Positions 1 to 5,492 of a DNA stretch of 5,492 nucleotides are shown here, in pieces. Origin of the DNA: Fidelibacterota bacterium UBA2125 (lineage in GTDB: Bacteria; Fidelibacterota; Marinisomatia; Marinisomatales; S15-B10); NCBI GenBank assembly GCA_002329125.1, contig DCXX01000025.1, forward strand, positions 944 through 6,435, given 5' to 3'. Both the position numbers and the translations under genes were made by a program. Under the pieces are notes generated by a model, which searched no databases, had not been told where the DNA came from, and saw nothing but the letters and a program-made list of their open reading frames with translations. The first letter of the stretch is position 1; every line of letters begins with the position of its first letter.

Positions 1-807
1 TCCGATCTTGGCGCCGATGTGTGCCATCTGAACCTCCACAAGACATTTGCTATCCCTCATGGTGGCGGCGGACCGGGGATGGGCCCCATCGGCGTTACTA
101 AAGAGCTGGCACCGTTCCTGCCGGGGCATCCGGTAGTAGAGTGCGGCGGAGCCAAAGCCACCGGTCCTGTCTCAGCATCACCTTATGGTAGTGCTTCCAT
201 TCTTACTATCTCCTGGGCATATATTGCCATGCTGGGTGCTGAAGGGTTGACCCGGTCCACTGAGATGGCCATCCTTAACGCCAACTACCTCACCAAAAGT
301 TTGGAAGAGCATTACCCTATTTTGTACCGGGGTGCCAACGGACTGATAGCCCATGAATTTATCCTCGATTTAAGGCCTTTTCGCAAAAGTGCTGACATTA
401 CGGAAGAAGATGTGGCGAAGCGACTCATGGATTTTGGTTTTCACGCTCCCACCATGAGCTGGCCCGTCCCTGGTACCATGATGGTGGAACCGACGGAAAG
501 TGAATCAAAGTCAGAACTGGACCGGTTTGTGGAGGCCATGATCACCATCCGCCGAGAGATCCGCGACATTGAATCGGGAAAATTGGACAAAGAAGATAAC
601 CCTTTGAAAAACGCTCCTCACACGGCACAAATGGTGATGGACGACGACTGGAGCCATCCCTATTCTCGGGAACAAGCGGCCTATCCCGTGGCCGGATTAA
701 AAGAGAGGAAATTCTGGCCCGCCTGTGCAAGAGTGGACAACGCCTACGGCGACCGGAACCTTGTTTGCACCTGCCCTCCTGTGGAAGCATACACGGAGTC
801 GTCGTAA
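1..807 (+). CDS. gcvP: Glycine dehydrogenase (decarboxylating), P-protein, C-terminal part (5' end outside window)
   Basis: P-protein of the glycine cleavage system: it decarboxylates glycine with PLP and passes the aminomethyl group to lipoyl-GcvH in the cytoplasm. The reading frame is open from base 1, so the gene begins upstream and only 268 residues are seen. The PLP-binding site is visible as NLHKTF, with the Schiff-base lysine at visible residue 14 (bases 40-42), followed by the glycine-rich run PHGGGGPGMGPIG (residues 19-31). Further family hallmarks are MVEPTESESK (161-170), HPYSREQAAYP (219-229) and the tail RVDNAYGDRNL..CTCPP (244-260). This tail is typical of the long single-chain GcvP (about 950 residues) rather than the split GcvPB subunit, so the N-terminal half is probably fused upstream. 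The stop is TAA at 805-807. No gcvT or gcvH is visible in the window. Identification is very secure; the single-chain form is inferred from the C-terminus. Confidence 0.97.
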   Translation, partial: SDLGADVCHLNLHKTFAIPHGGGGPGMGPIGVTKELAPFLPGHPVVECGGAKATGPVSASPYGSASILTISWAYIAMLGAEGLTRSTEMAILNANYLTKSLEEHYPILYRGANGLIAHEFILDLRPFRKSADITEEDVAKRLMDFGFHAPTMSWPVPGTMMVEPTESESKSELDRFVEAMITIRREIRDIESGKLDKEDNPLKNAPHTAQMVMDDDWSHPYSREQAAYPVAGLKERKFWPACARVDNAYGDRNLVCTCPPVEAYTESS

Positions 808-828
808 CAGGTTAGCCGGCACTGTTCT

Positions 829-2064
829 GTGGAACAGATATATTACTTTATCATCATCAGCGCTCTCATGGGGGAATACCTTCTCTCCACTGTTAGTGCC
901 GTTTTGAACATGAACAGTATCACCGAAGATGTTCCAGAACAGTTTCGGGATGTTTATGATAGTGAAGAATATGCCCGATCCCAGGCCTACTTAAGGACCA
1001 AGACCCGATTTAGCCTCTTTTCAGGAACATTCAGTCTTCTCCTTATATTGGTCGTGATTCACACCGGCCTTTTCGGAGTATTGGACGGGTTTGTCCGGGC
1101 TCAGACCACCCACCCCATCCTGGCGGGGCTCTTTTTCTTTGGCATCATCTTTATTATCAATGATCTCATCAACATCCCTTTTTCCCTCTATAGCATCTTT
1201 GTTATAGAGGAGAAGTTTGATTTTAACCGGACCACTCCGAAGACTTATATCATAGATAAACTAAAAGGATATCTTCTAACTGTCGTTTTGGGCAGTGCCG
1301 TTGTGGCACCCATTCTCTATTTCTTTAGTGCATTTGGAGCTAGCGGCTGGTGGATCGCCTGGATAGCAGTAGCCTTTTTTACCGTGGCTGTTCAACCTTT
1401 GTTTGTTCACGTCATCGCACCCATGTTCAACAAATTTTCACCTCTTGAAGCTGGAGAGCTCCGTTCTGCCATCGAGGCTTACGCATCAGAGGTGAACTTT
1501 CCCATCGTCCGCATAGACGTCATGGACGGCAGTCGCAGGTCAGCCCACTCTAACGCCTACTTTAGTGGTCTGGGGAAGAGCAAGCGGGTGGCCCTGTTCG
1601 ACACCCTGCTGGAAAAGCACACCACAGAGGAGATTGTTTCAGTGGTGGCCCACGAGGTGGGACACTTCAAGAAAAAGCATATCATTATGGGGACAACGCT
1701 CGGTGTACTTCAGGCAGGCGTTATGCTCTTTATCTTTAACCTTATAATGAGTGATTCTGCTCTTTTCGCCGTCTTTGGCGTCAGTCAGATCTCCGTTCAT
1801 GCGGGAATGATCTTTTTCGCCATGCTCTTTGCACCGGTGAACTTGTTGACGTCCATTTTTACTACCGCTCTGAGCCGCCGGAATGAGTTTCAGGCTGATG
1901 GCTATGCCCTGGAGACGACACGGAACTACGAGGCACTGGTGAGCATGCTCAAGGGTCTTGCCGCCAGCAACCTGTCCCACCTGACACCCCACCCTTTTAC
2001 TGTTTTTCTCTCTTACAGCCACCCACCCGTATTGCAACGAATTGCGGCAGTATCGCCGGAATAA
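829..2064 (+). CDS. M48 family zinc metallopeptidase, Ste24/CAAX prenyl protease 1 type, integral membrane
   Basis: A membrane-embedded zinc endopeptidase of 411 residues, the usual length for the Ste24 branch of M48. The zinc site is HEVGH at residues 275-279 (in VVAHEVGHFKKKH), with the third ligand probably E353 in SRRNEFQADGYAL. Other Ste24 hallmarks are NRTTPKTY (133-140), DGSRRSAHSNAYFSGLGKSK (233-252) and the C-terminal YSHPPVLQRI (396-405). Hydrophobic segments near residues 5-25, 63-86, 98-122, 147-168, 172-195, 285-307 and 325-347 give about seven membrane passes, as in Ste24. In eukaryotes the family trims CAAX-prenylated proteins; bacteria lack that pathway, so the role here is more likely membrane-protein quality control (inference). 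The start is taken as GTG at 829, 21 bases after the gcvP stop, because it keeps the first hydrophobic segment intact; ATG at 868 would remove 13 residues of it. Neither start has a clear Shine-Dalgarno sequence. Function is secure, the exact start is not. Confidence 0.95.
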   Translation: MEQIYYFIIISALMGEYLLSTVSAVLNMNSITEDVPEQFRDVYDSEEYARSQAYLRTKTRFSLFSGTFSLLLILVVIHTGLFGVLDGFVRAQTTHPILAGLFFFGIIFIINDLINIPFSLYSIFVIEEKFDFNRTTPKTYIIDKLKGYLLTVVLGSAVVAPILYFFSAFGASGWWIAWIAVAFFTVAVQPLFVHVIAPMFNKFSPLEAGELRSAIEAYASEVNFPIVRIDVMDGSRRSAHSNAYFSGLGKSKRVALFDTLLEKHTTEEIVSVVAHEVGHFKKKHIIMGTTLGVLQAGVMLFIFNLIMSDSALFAVFGVSQISVHAGMIFFAMLFAPVNLLTSIFTTALSRRNEFQADGYALETTRNYEALVSMLKGLAASNLSHLTPHPFTVFLSYSHPPVLQRIAAVSPE

Positions 2065-2085
2065 GAGAGAAGTCTGTTTTACAGT

Positions 2086-2101
2086 TAGCCTGAAAAGGTT
2101 A
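2086..2101 (+). other. Short hairpin with GAAA tetraloop between the M48 and Mth938-like genes
   Basis: TAGCCT (2086-2091) can pair with AGGTTA (2096-2101) around a GAAA loop, giving six pairs including one G-U. GAAA is a stable GNRA tetraloop. No run of T follows, so it does not look like a rho-independent terminator. It could be an RNA-processing or stabilising element, or chance. Confidence 0.25.
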
Positions 2102-2108
2102 TACTTGT

Positions 2109-2114
2109 GAGAGG
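2109..2114 (+). promoter_or_regulatory. Ribosome binding site supporting an ATA start for the Mth938-like gene
   Basis: GAGAGG resembles a Shine-Dalgarno sequence and lies 9 bases before the ATA codon at 2124, a normal spacing. It is 45 bases before the first in-frame GTG (2160), too far to serve that codon. It therefore helps decide between the two starts. It overlaps the 5' arm of a small 5-bp hairpin (2108-2112 with 2119-2123), which might partly mask it. Confidence 0.45.
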
Positions 2115-2123
2115 TAGTTCTCA

Positions 2124-2474
2124 ATAAAACTGCAATACAACACCTTTGGCAAGATTACTGTGGATGACAAACTCTATCATTACGATGTGATAGTGGACAG
2201 ACAGTCTATGGAGAAACGGCAGAAGAAAAACAGTAAGCACCTGCGGTCTAAGTACGGACACACTCCCCTTGGTCCTGATGAAAATATTCCGTGGGATTGC
2301 AAGGAATTAGTCATCGGCACAGGCTTCTACGGCAGCCTGCCTGTCACCGATGAGATAGTCCGGGCGGCTGCAGAGAAAGGTGTGAAGCTGAAGGTGATGA
2401 AAACAGCGGAGGCGTGCCAGTATCTTATGGAAACCGGGACAAATGCCAACGCTATACTGCACATTACCTGCTGA
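2124..2474 (+). CDS. Mth938-like domain (DUF498/NDUFAF3-type) protein
   Basis: A small single-domain protein of the Mth938-like fold, which also includes the mitochondrial complex I assembly factor NDUFAF3 and many bacterial proteins of unknown function. Family features are the N-terminal YNTFGKITVD (from 2136), then YHYDVIV, the core strand ELVIGTGFYGSLPV, a GVKLKVMKTAEAC segment and the closing AILHITC. The first in-frame GTG (2160) would give 104 residues but would cut off the YNTFGKIT strand, which the family normally keeps. The frame is open back to a TAG at 2115-2117. The only codon there that would place an initiator where homologues begin (M-K-L-x-Y-like) is ATA at 2124, with GAGAGG correctly spaced upstream; this gives 116 residues. 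CTG at 2130 is another possibility. Either initiation is non-canonical or a G-to-A error or mutation changed an ATG. No biochemical role can be assigned. Family is secure; start is uncertain, with 2160 as the conservative alternative. Confidence 0.85.
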   Translation: MKLQYNTFGKITVDDKLYHYDVIVDRQSMEKRQKKNSKHLRSKYGHTPLGPDENIPWDCKELVIGTGFYGSLPVTDEIVRAAAEKGVKLKVMKTAEACQYLMETGTNANAILHITC

Positions 2475-2542
2475 TCTGGCCTTGGGAAAAGGAGTCTATA
2501 ACTTCCCTTGATGGTTGCTCGCGCATTCTTAGACCAAACTGT

Positions 2543-3649
2543 ATGATACGGTTATTTCTTTTTCTCATTATAATAGCAGCTTCAGGCTGTAGTGAACCGG
2601 ATAAAATTCCGGTCTACGCTTGGCTTGGCGGTCCCGGAAAGGCTACCGATGAAGAGATCAAAGTAAAATTCAAAGATCTCAAAGAAAAAGGGATCGATGG
2701 ATTGATGTACAGTGGCGGTCAGGATCCTAAGACCTACCGACGGGTGGGGAAGATAGCAAAAGAGACGGGCTTGGAGTTTCACGCCTGGATTCCCACATTG
2801 ATACAGTATCCTAATCCCCGTCTTAAGGAGGAATGGTATATGGTGAACGGGGTGGGTGAATCAACTTACGATAAACCCCCTTACGTGGGTTACTACAAGT
2901 TTTTATGCCCCAGCAGGGAGGGGGTGATTCGTTTCTTGGAGACGCTCTACACTGGCGTGGCTGAAGTTCCGGAACTGGACGGCATTCACCTCGATTACAT
3001 CCGCTTTCCCGATGTGATCCTTCCCCGTGGACTTTGGAAGAAATACGGCTTGTTCATGGACCGTGAGTACCCGCAGTTTGATTACTGTTATTGTGAAAAA
3101 TGTGTTGCCGGATTCAAAGCGGCGTCAGGTATAGATATCCGCTCTGTGGAAGACCCCACAAAGGTGGAAGCGTGGAAACAGTACCGAAAAAATTTGATTA
3201 CCAATGTGATTAAACGTCTTAAAAAAATAGCCCACAGTAAAGGTAAAGCCATCAACGCAGCCGTTTTCCCAGGGCCCCATTCTGTGGCCAAAAAAATTGT
3301 TCAACAGGAGTGGGACCGGTGGGCACTGGATGCGGTATTCCCCATGAATTACAATGACTTCTATCTGGAGGGGTCTGAATGGATTGGCAGGGTGACGCGG
3401 GAAGCTGTTGAGTCCGTATCGGCTGGACAGCCAGTCTATAGCGGCTTGTTCATCTGTCCCAAACCGAAAAATAAAGCCTCCGAGTCGGACCCGGAGAATC
3501 ATGGCCTTTTACCTGAAGAGTTGGAACCGGCCATCCGTGAATCGATGGAGAATGGTGCTGCGGGAATATGTCTTTTCACACCGGGTCGCATGACAGAAGC
3601 ACACTGGTCAGAATTCAAAAAGGCTGTTTACAAAACTTATTATGACTGA
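2543..3649 (+). CDS. Lipoprotein with glycoside-hydrolase-like TIM barrel (GHL10/YddW type)
   Basis: A predicted envelope lipoprotein of 368 residues. The signal peptide is short and clear: Arg3, a hydrophobic stretch over residues 4-13, and the lipobox ASGC with Cys16 as the lipidated residue. Ser17 at +2 suggests sorting to the outer membrane under the usual Lol rule. The mature part resembles the GHL10 family of glycoside-hydrolase-like (alpha/beta)8 barrels: an early strand KIPVYAWLGG (21-30), EFHAWIPT (78-85), the signature LDGIHLDYIRFPD (145-157), DAVFPMNYND (263-272) and late GAAGICLFTPG (338-348). D151 in DYIR and the Asp and Tyr residues of MNYND sit where the barrel's active cleft would be. 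A CYCEKC cluster (C182, C184, C187) could bind metal or form a disulfide. The substrate is unknown; peptidoglycan or an exopolysaccharide is plausible by inference only. ATG 2543 is chosen over an upstream in-frame ATG at 2414 because it begins exactly at the signal peptide and avoids overlapping the previous gene; it lacks a clear Shine-Dalgarno. Confidence 0.88.
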   Translation: MIRLFLFLIIIAASGCSEPDKIPVYAWLGGPGKATDEEIKVKFKDLKEKGIDGLMYSGGQDPKTYRRVGKIAKETGLEFHAWIPTLIQYPNPRLKEEWYMVNGVGESTYDKPPYVGYYKFLCPSREGVIRFLETLYTGVAEVPELDGIHLDYIRFPDVILPRGLWKKYGLFMDREYPQFDYCYCEKCVAGFKAASGIDIRSVEDPTKVEAWKQYRKNLITNVIKRLKKIAHSKGKAINAAVFPGPHSVAKKIVQQEWDRWALDAVFPMNYNDFYLEGSEWIGRVTREAVESVSAGQPVYSGLFICPKPKNKASESDPENHGLLPEELEPAIRESMENGAAGICLFTPGRMTEAHWSEFKKAVYKTYYD

Positions 3650-3980
3650 TTCTGAAAAGCCGTCTCAGGAAAATCTTGTTGAAAGTGGTGTTATTGATGT
3701 TGAATCTCTTCATCCTGGCGGTATGGTCGTTACCGAAGAACTGGCGGACCTGTTAAGACAAGCGGGACTAGTGGATTGTGAAAATATCGATAGATCTGAA
3801 CTGATTCCAGTCTGGACAAGATTATCAACAAAGGATTTGGGACGGAAGGGCAAGTGGAATATTGCAAAAACTGTTAACAGGAGATGGGGTTTGAATAGCC
3901 TCATGACAGGTTGGACATCGAGACGTATATTTTTTAGCAAGTATACAGGTTATGAAGTCACTGTAGGCCTCACAGGGTGA
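3642..3980 (+). CDS. Small methyltransferase-like protein lacking the SAM-binding core (probable deletion remnant)
   Basis: A 112-residue ORF starting with ATG inside the end of the lipoprotein gene (8-base overlap, different frame), so translation is probably coupled; no Shine-Dalgarno is evident. Residues 17-37, with VESLHPGGMVVTEELADL, resemble the N-terminal lead-in of class I SAM-dependent methyltransferases that read 'LHPGG..LT.ELAEL' just before the glycine-rich SAM loop. Here no GxGxG motif follows. Instead LLRQAGLVDCENIDRSELIP (37-56) resembles the C-terminal 'L.EAGF.dVe..D' segment of such enzymes, and the end SKYTGYEVTVG (99-109) resembles their final GY..xVG strand. The simplest reading is an in-frame internal deletion that joined the two ends and removed the Rossmann core, so it is unlikely to methylate anything. 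This comparison is from memory of family patterns and is inference. It may be a decaying gene that is still open, a binding-only fragment, or an unrelated small protein. Confidence 0.5.
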   Translation: MTDSEKPSQENLVESGVIDVESLHPGGMVVTEELADLLRQAGLVDCENIDRSELIPVWTRLSTKDLGRKGKWNIAKTVNRRWGLNSLMTGWTSRRIFFSKYTGYEVTVGLTG

Positions 3981-4016
3981 GAGAAAAATTGAATTACATA
4001 TTATTCACTCAATAAC

Positions 4017-4021
4017 AGGAG
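4017..4021 (+). promoter_or_regulatory. Shine-Dalgarno site for the M20 amidohydrolase gene
   Basis: AGGAG lies 8 bases before ATG 4030. It is the best ribosome binding site in the window and fixes the start of the downstream gene, in contrast to the weak or absent sites before the other genes. No convincing -35/-10 pair was found in the 49-base gap upstream. Confidence 0.75.
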
Positions 4022-4029
4022 CCGATAAA

Positions 4030-5492
4030 ATGATATATAGATCCTTTGAAATTCATAATTCAGTTTGGCCAAAATTGATGATGTTATGGTTAACAGTATT
4101 GTTGTTTGTTTCCCCAATTGAGGGGCAAGCAAAATGGACTGCCAACAAAAAAGCTGTTGTTGCTTCAGTTAAAAAGCATGAAAAAGAGTTAACCAGTATT
4201 AGCGACAATATCTGGTCTTATGCTGAATTGTCACTGGTAGAACATCAATCCTCCAAAGTGCTTTCTGATTATGCTGAAAAAAATGGTTTCAAGGTGGAAC
4301 GGGGCGTGGCTGGTATGCCCACAGCCATTGTAGCTACTTATGGATCGGGAAGGCCCCACATTGGTATTCTTGGAGAGTTTGATGCCAATGCCGGGATATC
4401 ACAAAAAAAACAGCCCACGAAAGAAGCAAGAATTGCAGGTGCTCCGGGACACGGCTGTGGCCATAATCTTTTCGGAACCGGCAGCCTCGGTGCCGCCATT
4501 GCAATTAAGGAACTTATGGAAAAAAAGAAACTGAAGGGTACGGTCATCTTTTTTGGCACACCTGCTGAGGAAACAATATTTGGGAAAACATATATGGCCA
4601 GAGCAGGTTTGTTCGACGATCTGGATATCTGCATGGATTGGCACCCTGGTGACAATCTGGAAGCCAGCACCCAGAGCAGTAAAGCACTAGTGGATTTCAG
4701 AGTGAAATATTACGGAAAGGCTGCTCATGCTTCTTCAGATCCTTGGAATGGATTCAGTGCCGTTGATGGCTTGGAACTCTATACGACCGGTATGAACTAT
4801 TACAGAGAGCATATCAGACCGACCGCAAGAATTCATTACCATATAGAAACGGCCGGTGATGTGGTCAATGTTGTGCCTGAACATGCACAGATCTGGACAC
4901 GGGTCAGGGAGAATGATAGGGAAAATCTGAATGTAGTTTATGAACGGGTAAAGAAAATTGCCGAAGGTGCAGCTATGATGGCTGAAGTGGATTATTCTAT
5001 TGAACTGATCTCAGGCATATATGAGATTCAACCCAACAGAACCGGAGCAGCGGCTTTACTGAAAAACATGGAGCTGTTAGGTCCCATCGACTACTCAAAG
5101 GATGAGCTTAAGTATGCCAGGACGATCCAGCGGGAAACAGACAAACCGGAAGAAGGAATGGACGCAGACATCGAACCCTTGCGAGAGACCTTGCCGGCAC
5201 AGGGTGGATCAACGGATGTAGGCGATGTGAGTCAGATCGTTCCTGTTGTACGTGCCCGGGTTTCCGCTGCTCCTAAAGATGTGCCGTGGCACTCCTGGGC
5301 AGTTGTGGCCTGTACTGGTATGTCAATTGGTCACAAGGGGATGCTCTTTGCTGCAAAATCTCTCAGTATGACTATGGTGGATCTCTTTGAAAATCCTCAG
5401 CTTGTTAAAGAGATAAAAGCTGAGTTCAAAAATAGAAAAGGGGATAAGGTCTACAAGGCAATGATTCCTGATGGTCCTCCTCCTGTCCCTCA
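4030..5492 (+). CDS. Exported M20-family amidohydrolase, AbgB-like (3' end outside window)
   Basis: A metal-dependent amidohydrolase of the M20D group, closest in pattern to AbgB, the p-aminobenzoyl-glutamate hydrolase subunit B. The frame is open from ATG 4030 to the window end, giving 487 residues; AbgB is about 480, and the tail (IPDGPPPVP) suggests the stop is close. Metal-site motifs include GAPGHGCGHN (137-146; C143 and H145 likely ligands), PAEET (178-182; E180 general base, E181 ligand), DWHPG (203-207; H205) and PWHSW (419-423; H421). GKAAHASSDPW (229-239) begins the dimerisation lid domain with its conserved His, and GDVVNVVPEHA (276-286) and GGSTDVGDVS (392-401) are further family motifs. 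Unlike cytoplasmic AbgB, the N-terminus has K15, a hydrophobic stretch over 16-28 and GQA (32-34), consistent with a Sec signal peptide cleaved before K35, so the enzyme probably acts in the periplasm. The substrate is likely an aminoacyl or glutamyl amide (inference). No partner abgA or transporter is seen here. Confidence 0.93.
   Translation, partial: MIYRSFEIHNSVWPKLMMLWLTVLLFVSPIEGQAKWTANKKAVVASVKKHEKELTSISDNIWSYAELSLVEHQSSKVLSDYAEKNGFKVERGVAGMPTAIVATYGSGRPHIGILGEFDANAGISQKKQPTKEARIAGAPGHGCGHNLFGTGSLGAAIAIKELMEKKKLKGTVIFFGTPAEETIFGKTYMARAGLFDDLDICMDWHPGDNLEASTQSSKALVDFRVKYYGKAAHASSDPWNGFSAVDGLELYTTGMNYYREHIRPTARIHYHIETAGDVVNVVPEHAQIWTRVRENDRENLNVVYERVKKIAEGAAMMAEVDYSIELISGIYEIQPNRTGAAALLKNMELLGPIDYSKDELKYARTIQRETDKPEEGMDADIEPLRETLPAQGGSTDVGDVSQIVPVVRARVSAAPKDVPWHSWAVVACTGMSIGHKGMLFAAKSLSMTMVDLFENPQLVKEIKAEFKNRKGDKVYKAMIPDGPPPVP

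Noticed and set aside
542..790. 82-codon minus-strand open frame within gcvP
   Set aside because: Arg- and Ser-rich translation without family features, opposite conserved gcvP sequence.
1..807. Split-type GcvPB subunit
   Set aside because: The C-terminal RVDNAYGDRNL...CPP tail is characteristic of the long single-chain P-protein rather than of GcvPB.
1639..2124. 161-codon open frame on the minus strand
   Set aside because: It lies opposite the well-supported M48 gene, and its translation shows no recognisable domain; it is an antisense shadow.
2484..2507. GGGAA/TTCCC inverted repeat as a terminator after the Mth938-like gene
   Set aside because: Only a 5-bp stem with a 14-base loop and no T-run after it; too weak to call.
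2414..2542. N-terminal extension of the lipoprotein gene back to an in-frame ATG at 2414
   Set aside because: It would overlap the Mth938-like gene by about 60 bases and put 43 non-hydrophobic residues before a textbook lipoprotein signal peptide that begins exactly at ATG 2543.
3125..3502. 125-codon minus-strand open frame
   Set aside because: Opposite the conserved lipoprotein barrel; no domain or start signal seen.
3981..4029. Promoter for the M20 gene (TTGAAT near 3989 and TATTAT near 3999)
   Set aside because: The two boxes are only about 4 bases apart instead of the usual 17, so they cannot form a sigma70-type promoter; the stretch is simply AT-rich.
4338..4670. 110-codon minus-strand open frame and a 64-codon plus-strand frame at 4340-4534
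   Set aside because: Both are shadows of the M20 amidohydrolase frame, which carries all the catalytic motifs through this stretch.

Overview
This is a gene-dense stretch of bacterial chromosome with five protein-coding genes, all on the + strand and separated by gaps of no more than about 70 bases. The organism looks Gram-negative: one gene carries a clean lipoprotein signal with Ser after the lipobox Cys, and another encodes a peptidase with a probable Sec signal peptide. The combination of a single-chain glycine decarboxylase, a Ste24-type M48 protease and a YddW-like lipoprotein would fit the Bacteroidota/Marinimicrobia (FCB) side of the tree. That placement is a guess from gene style, not a demonstrated assignment.

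Layout: (1) positions 1-807 hold the C-terminal 268 residues of glycine dehydrogenase (gcvP), including the PLP-binding lysine; (2) 829-2064 encodes an integral-membrane M48 zinc metallopeptidase of the Ste24/CAAX-protease type; (3) 2124-2474 encodes a small Mth938-like domain protein whose full-length form seems to need a non-canonical ATA start; (4) 2543-3649 encodes a lipoprotein with a glycoside-hydrolase-like TIM barrel (GHL10/YddW type); (5) 3642-3980 overlaps the lipoprotein gene by 8 bases and looks like a SAM-methyltransferase relative that keeps both ends but lacks the SAM-binding core; (6) 4030-5492 encodes an exported M20-family amidohydrolase related to AbgB, cut by the window end probably only a few residues before its stop.

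The first four genes plus the small methyltransferase-like ORF could form one transcription unit, given same-strand packing, short gaps and one overlap. The M20 gene has its own good Shine-Dalgarno site. The products do not form an obvious pathway: glycine cleavage, membrane proteolysis, an uncharacterised Mth938 protein, an envelope glycosidase-like lipoprotein and periplasmic amide hydrolysis. No tRNA, rRNA, CRISPR array, insertion sequence, origin or convincing rho-independent terminator was seen, and no gene-free stretch exceeds 300 bases. I found no convincing new biological system. The observations most worth checking are the ATA start, the core-deleted methyltransferase, a possible mini-ORF coupled to the lipoprotein gene, and the exported form of an AbgB-like enzyme.
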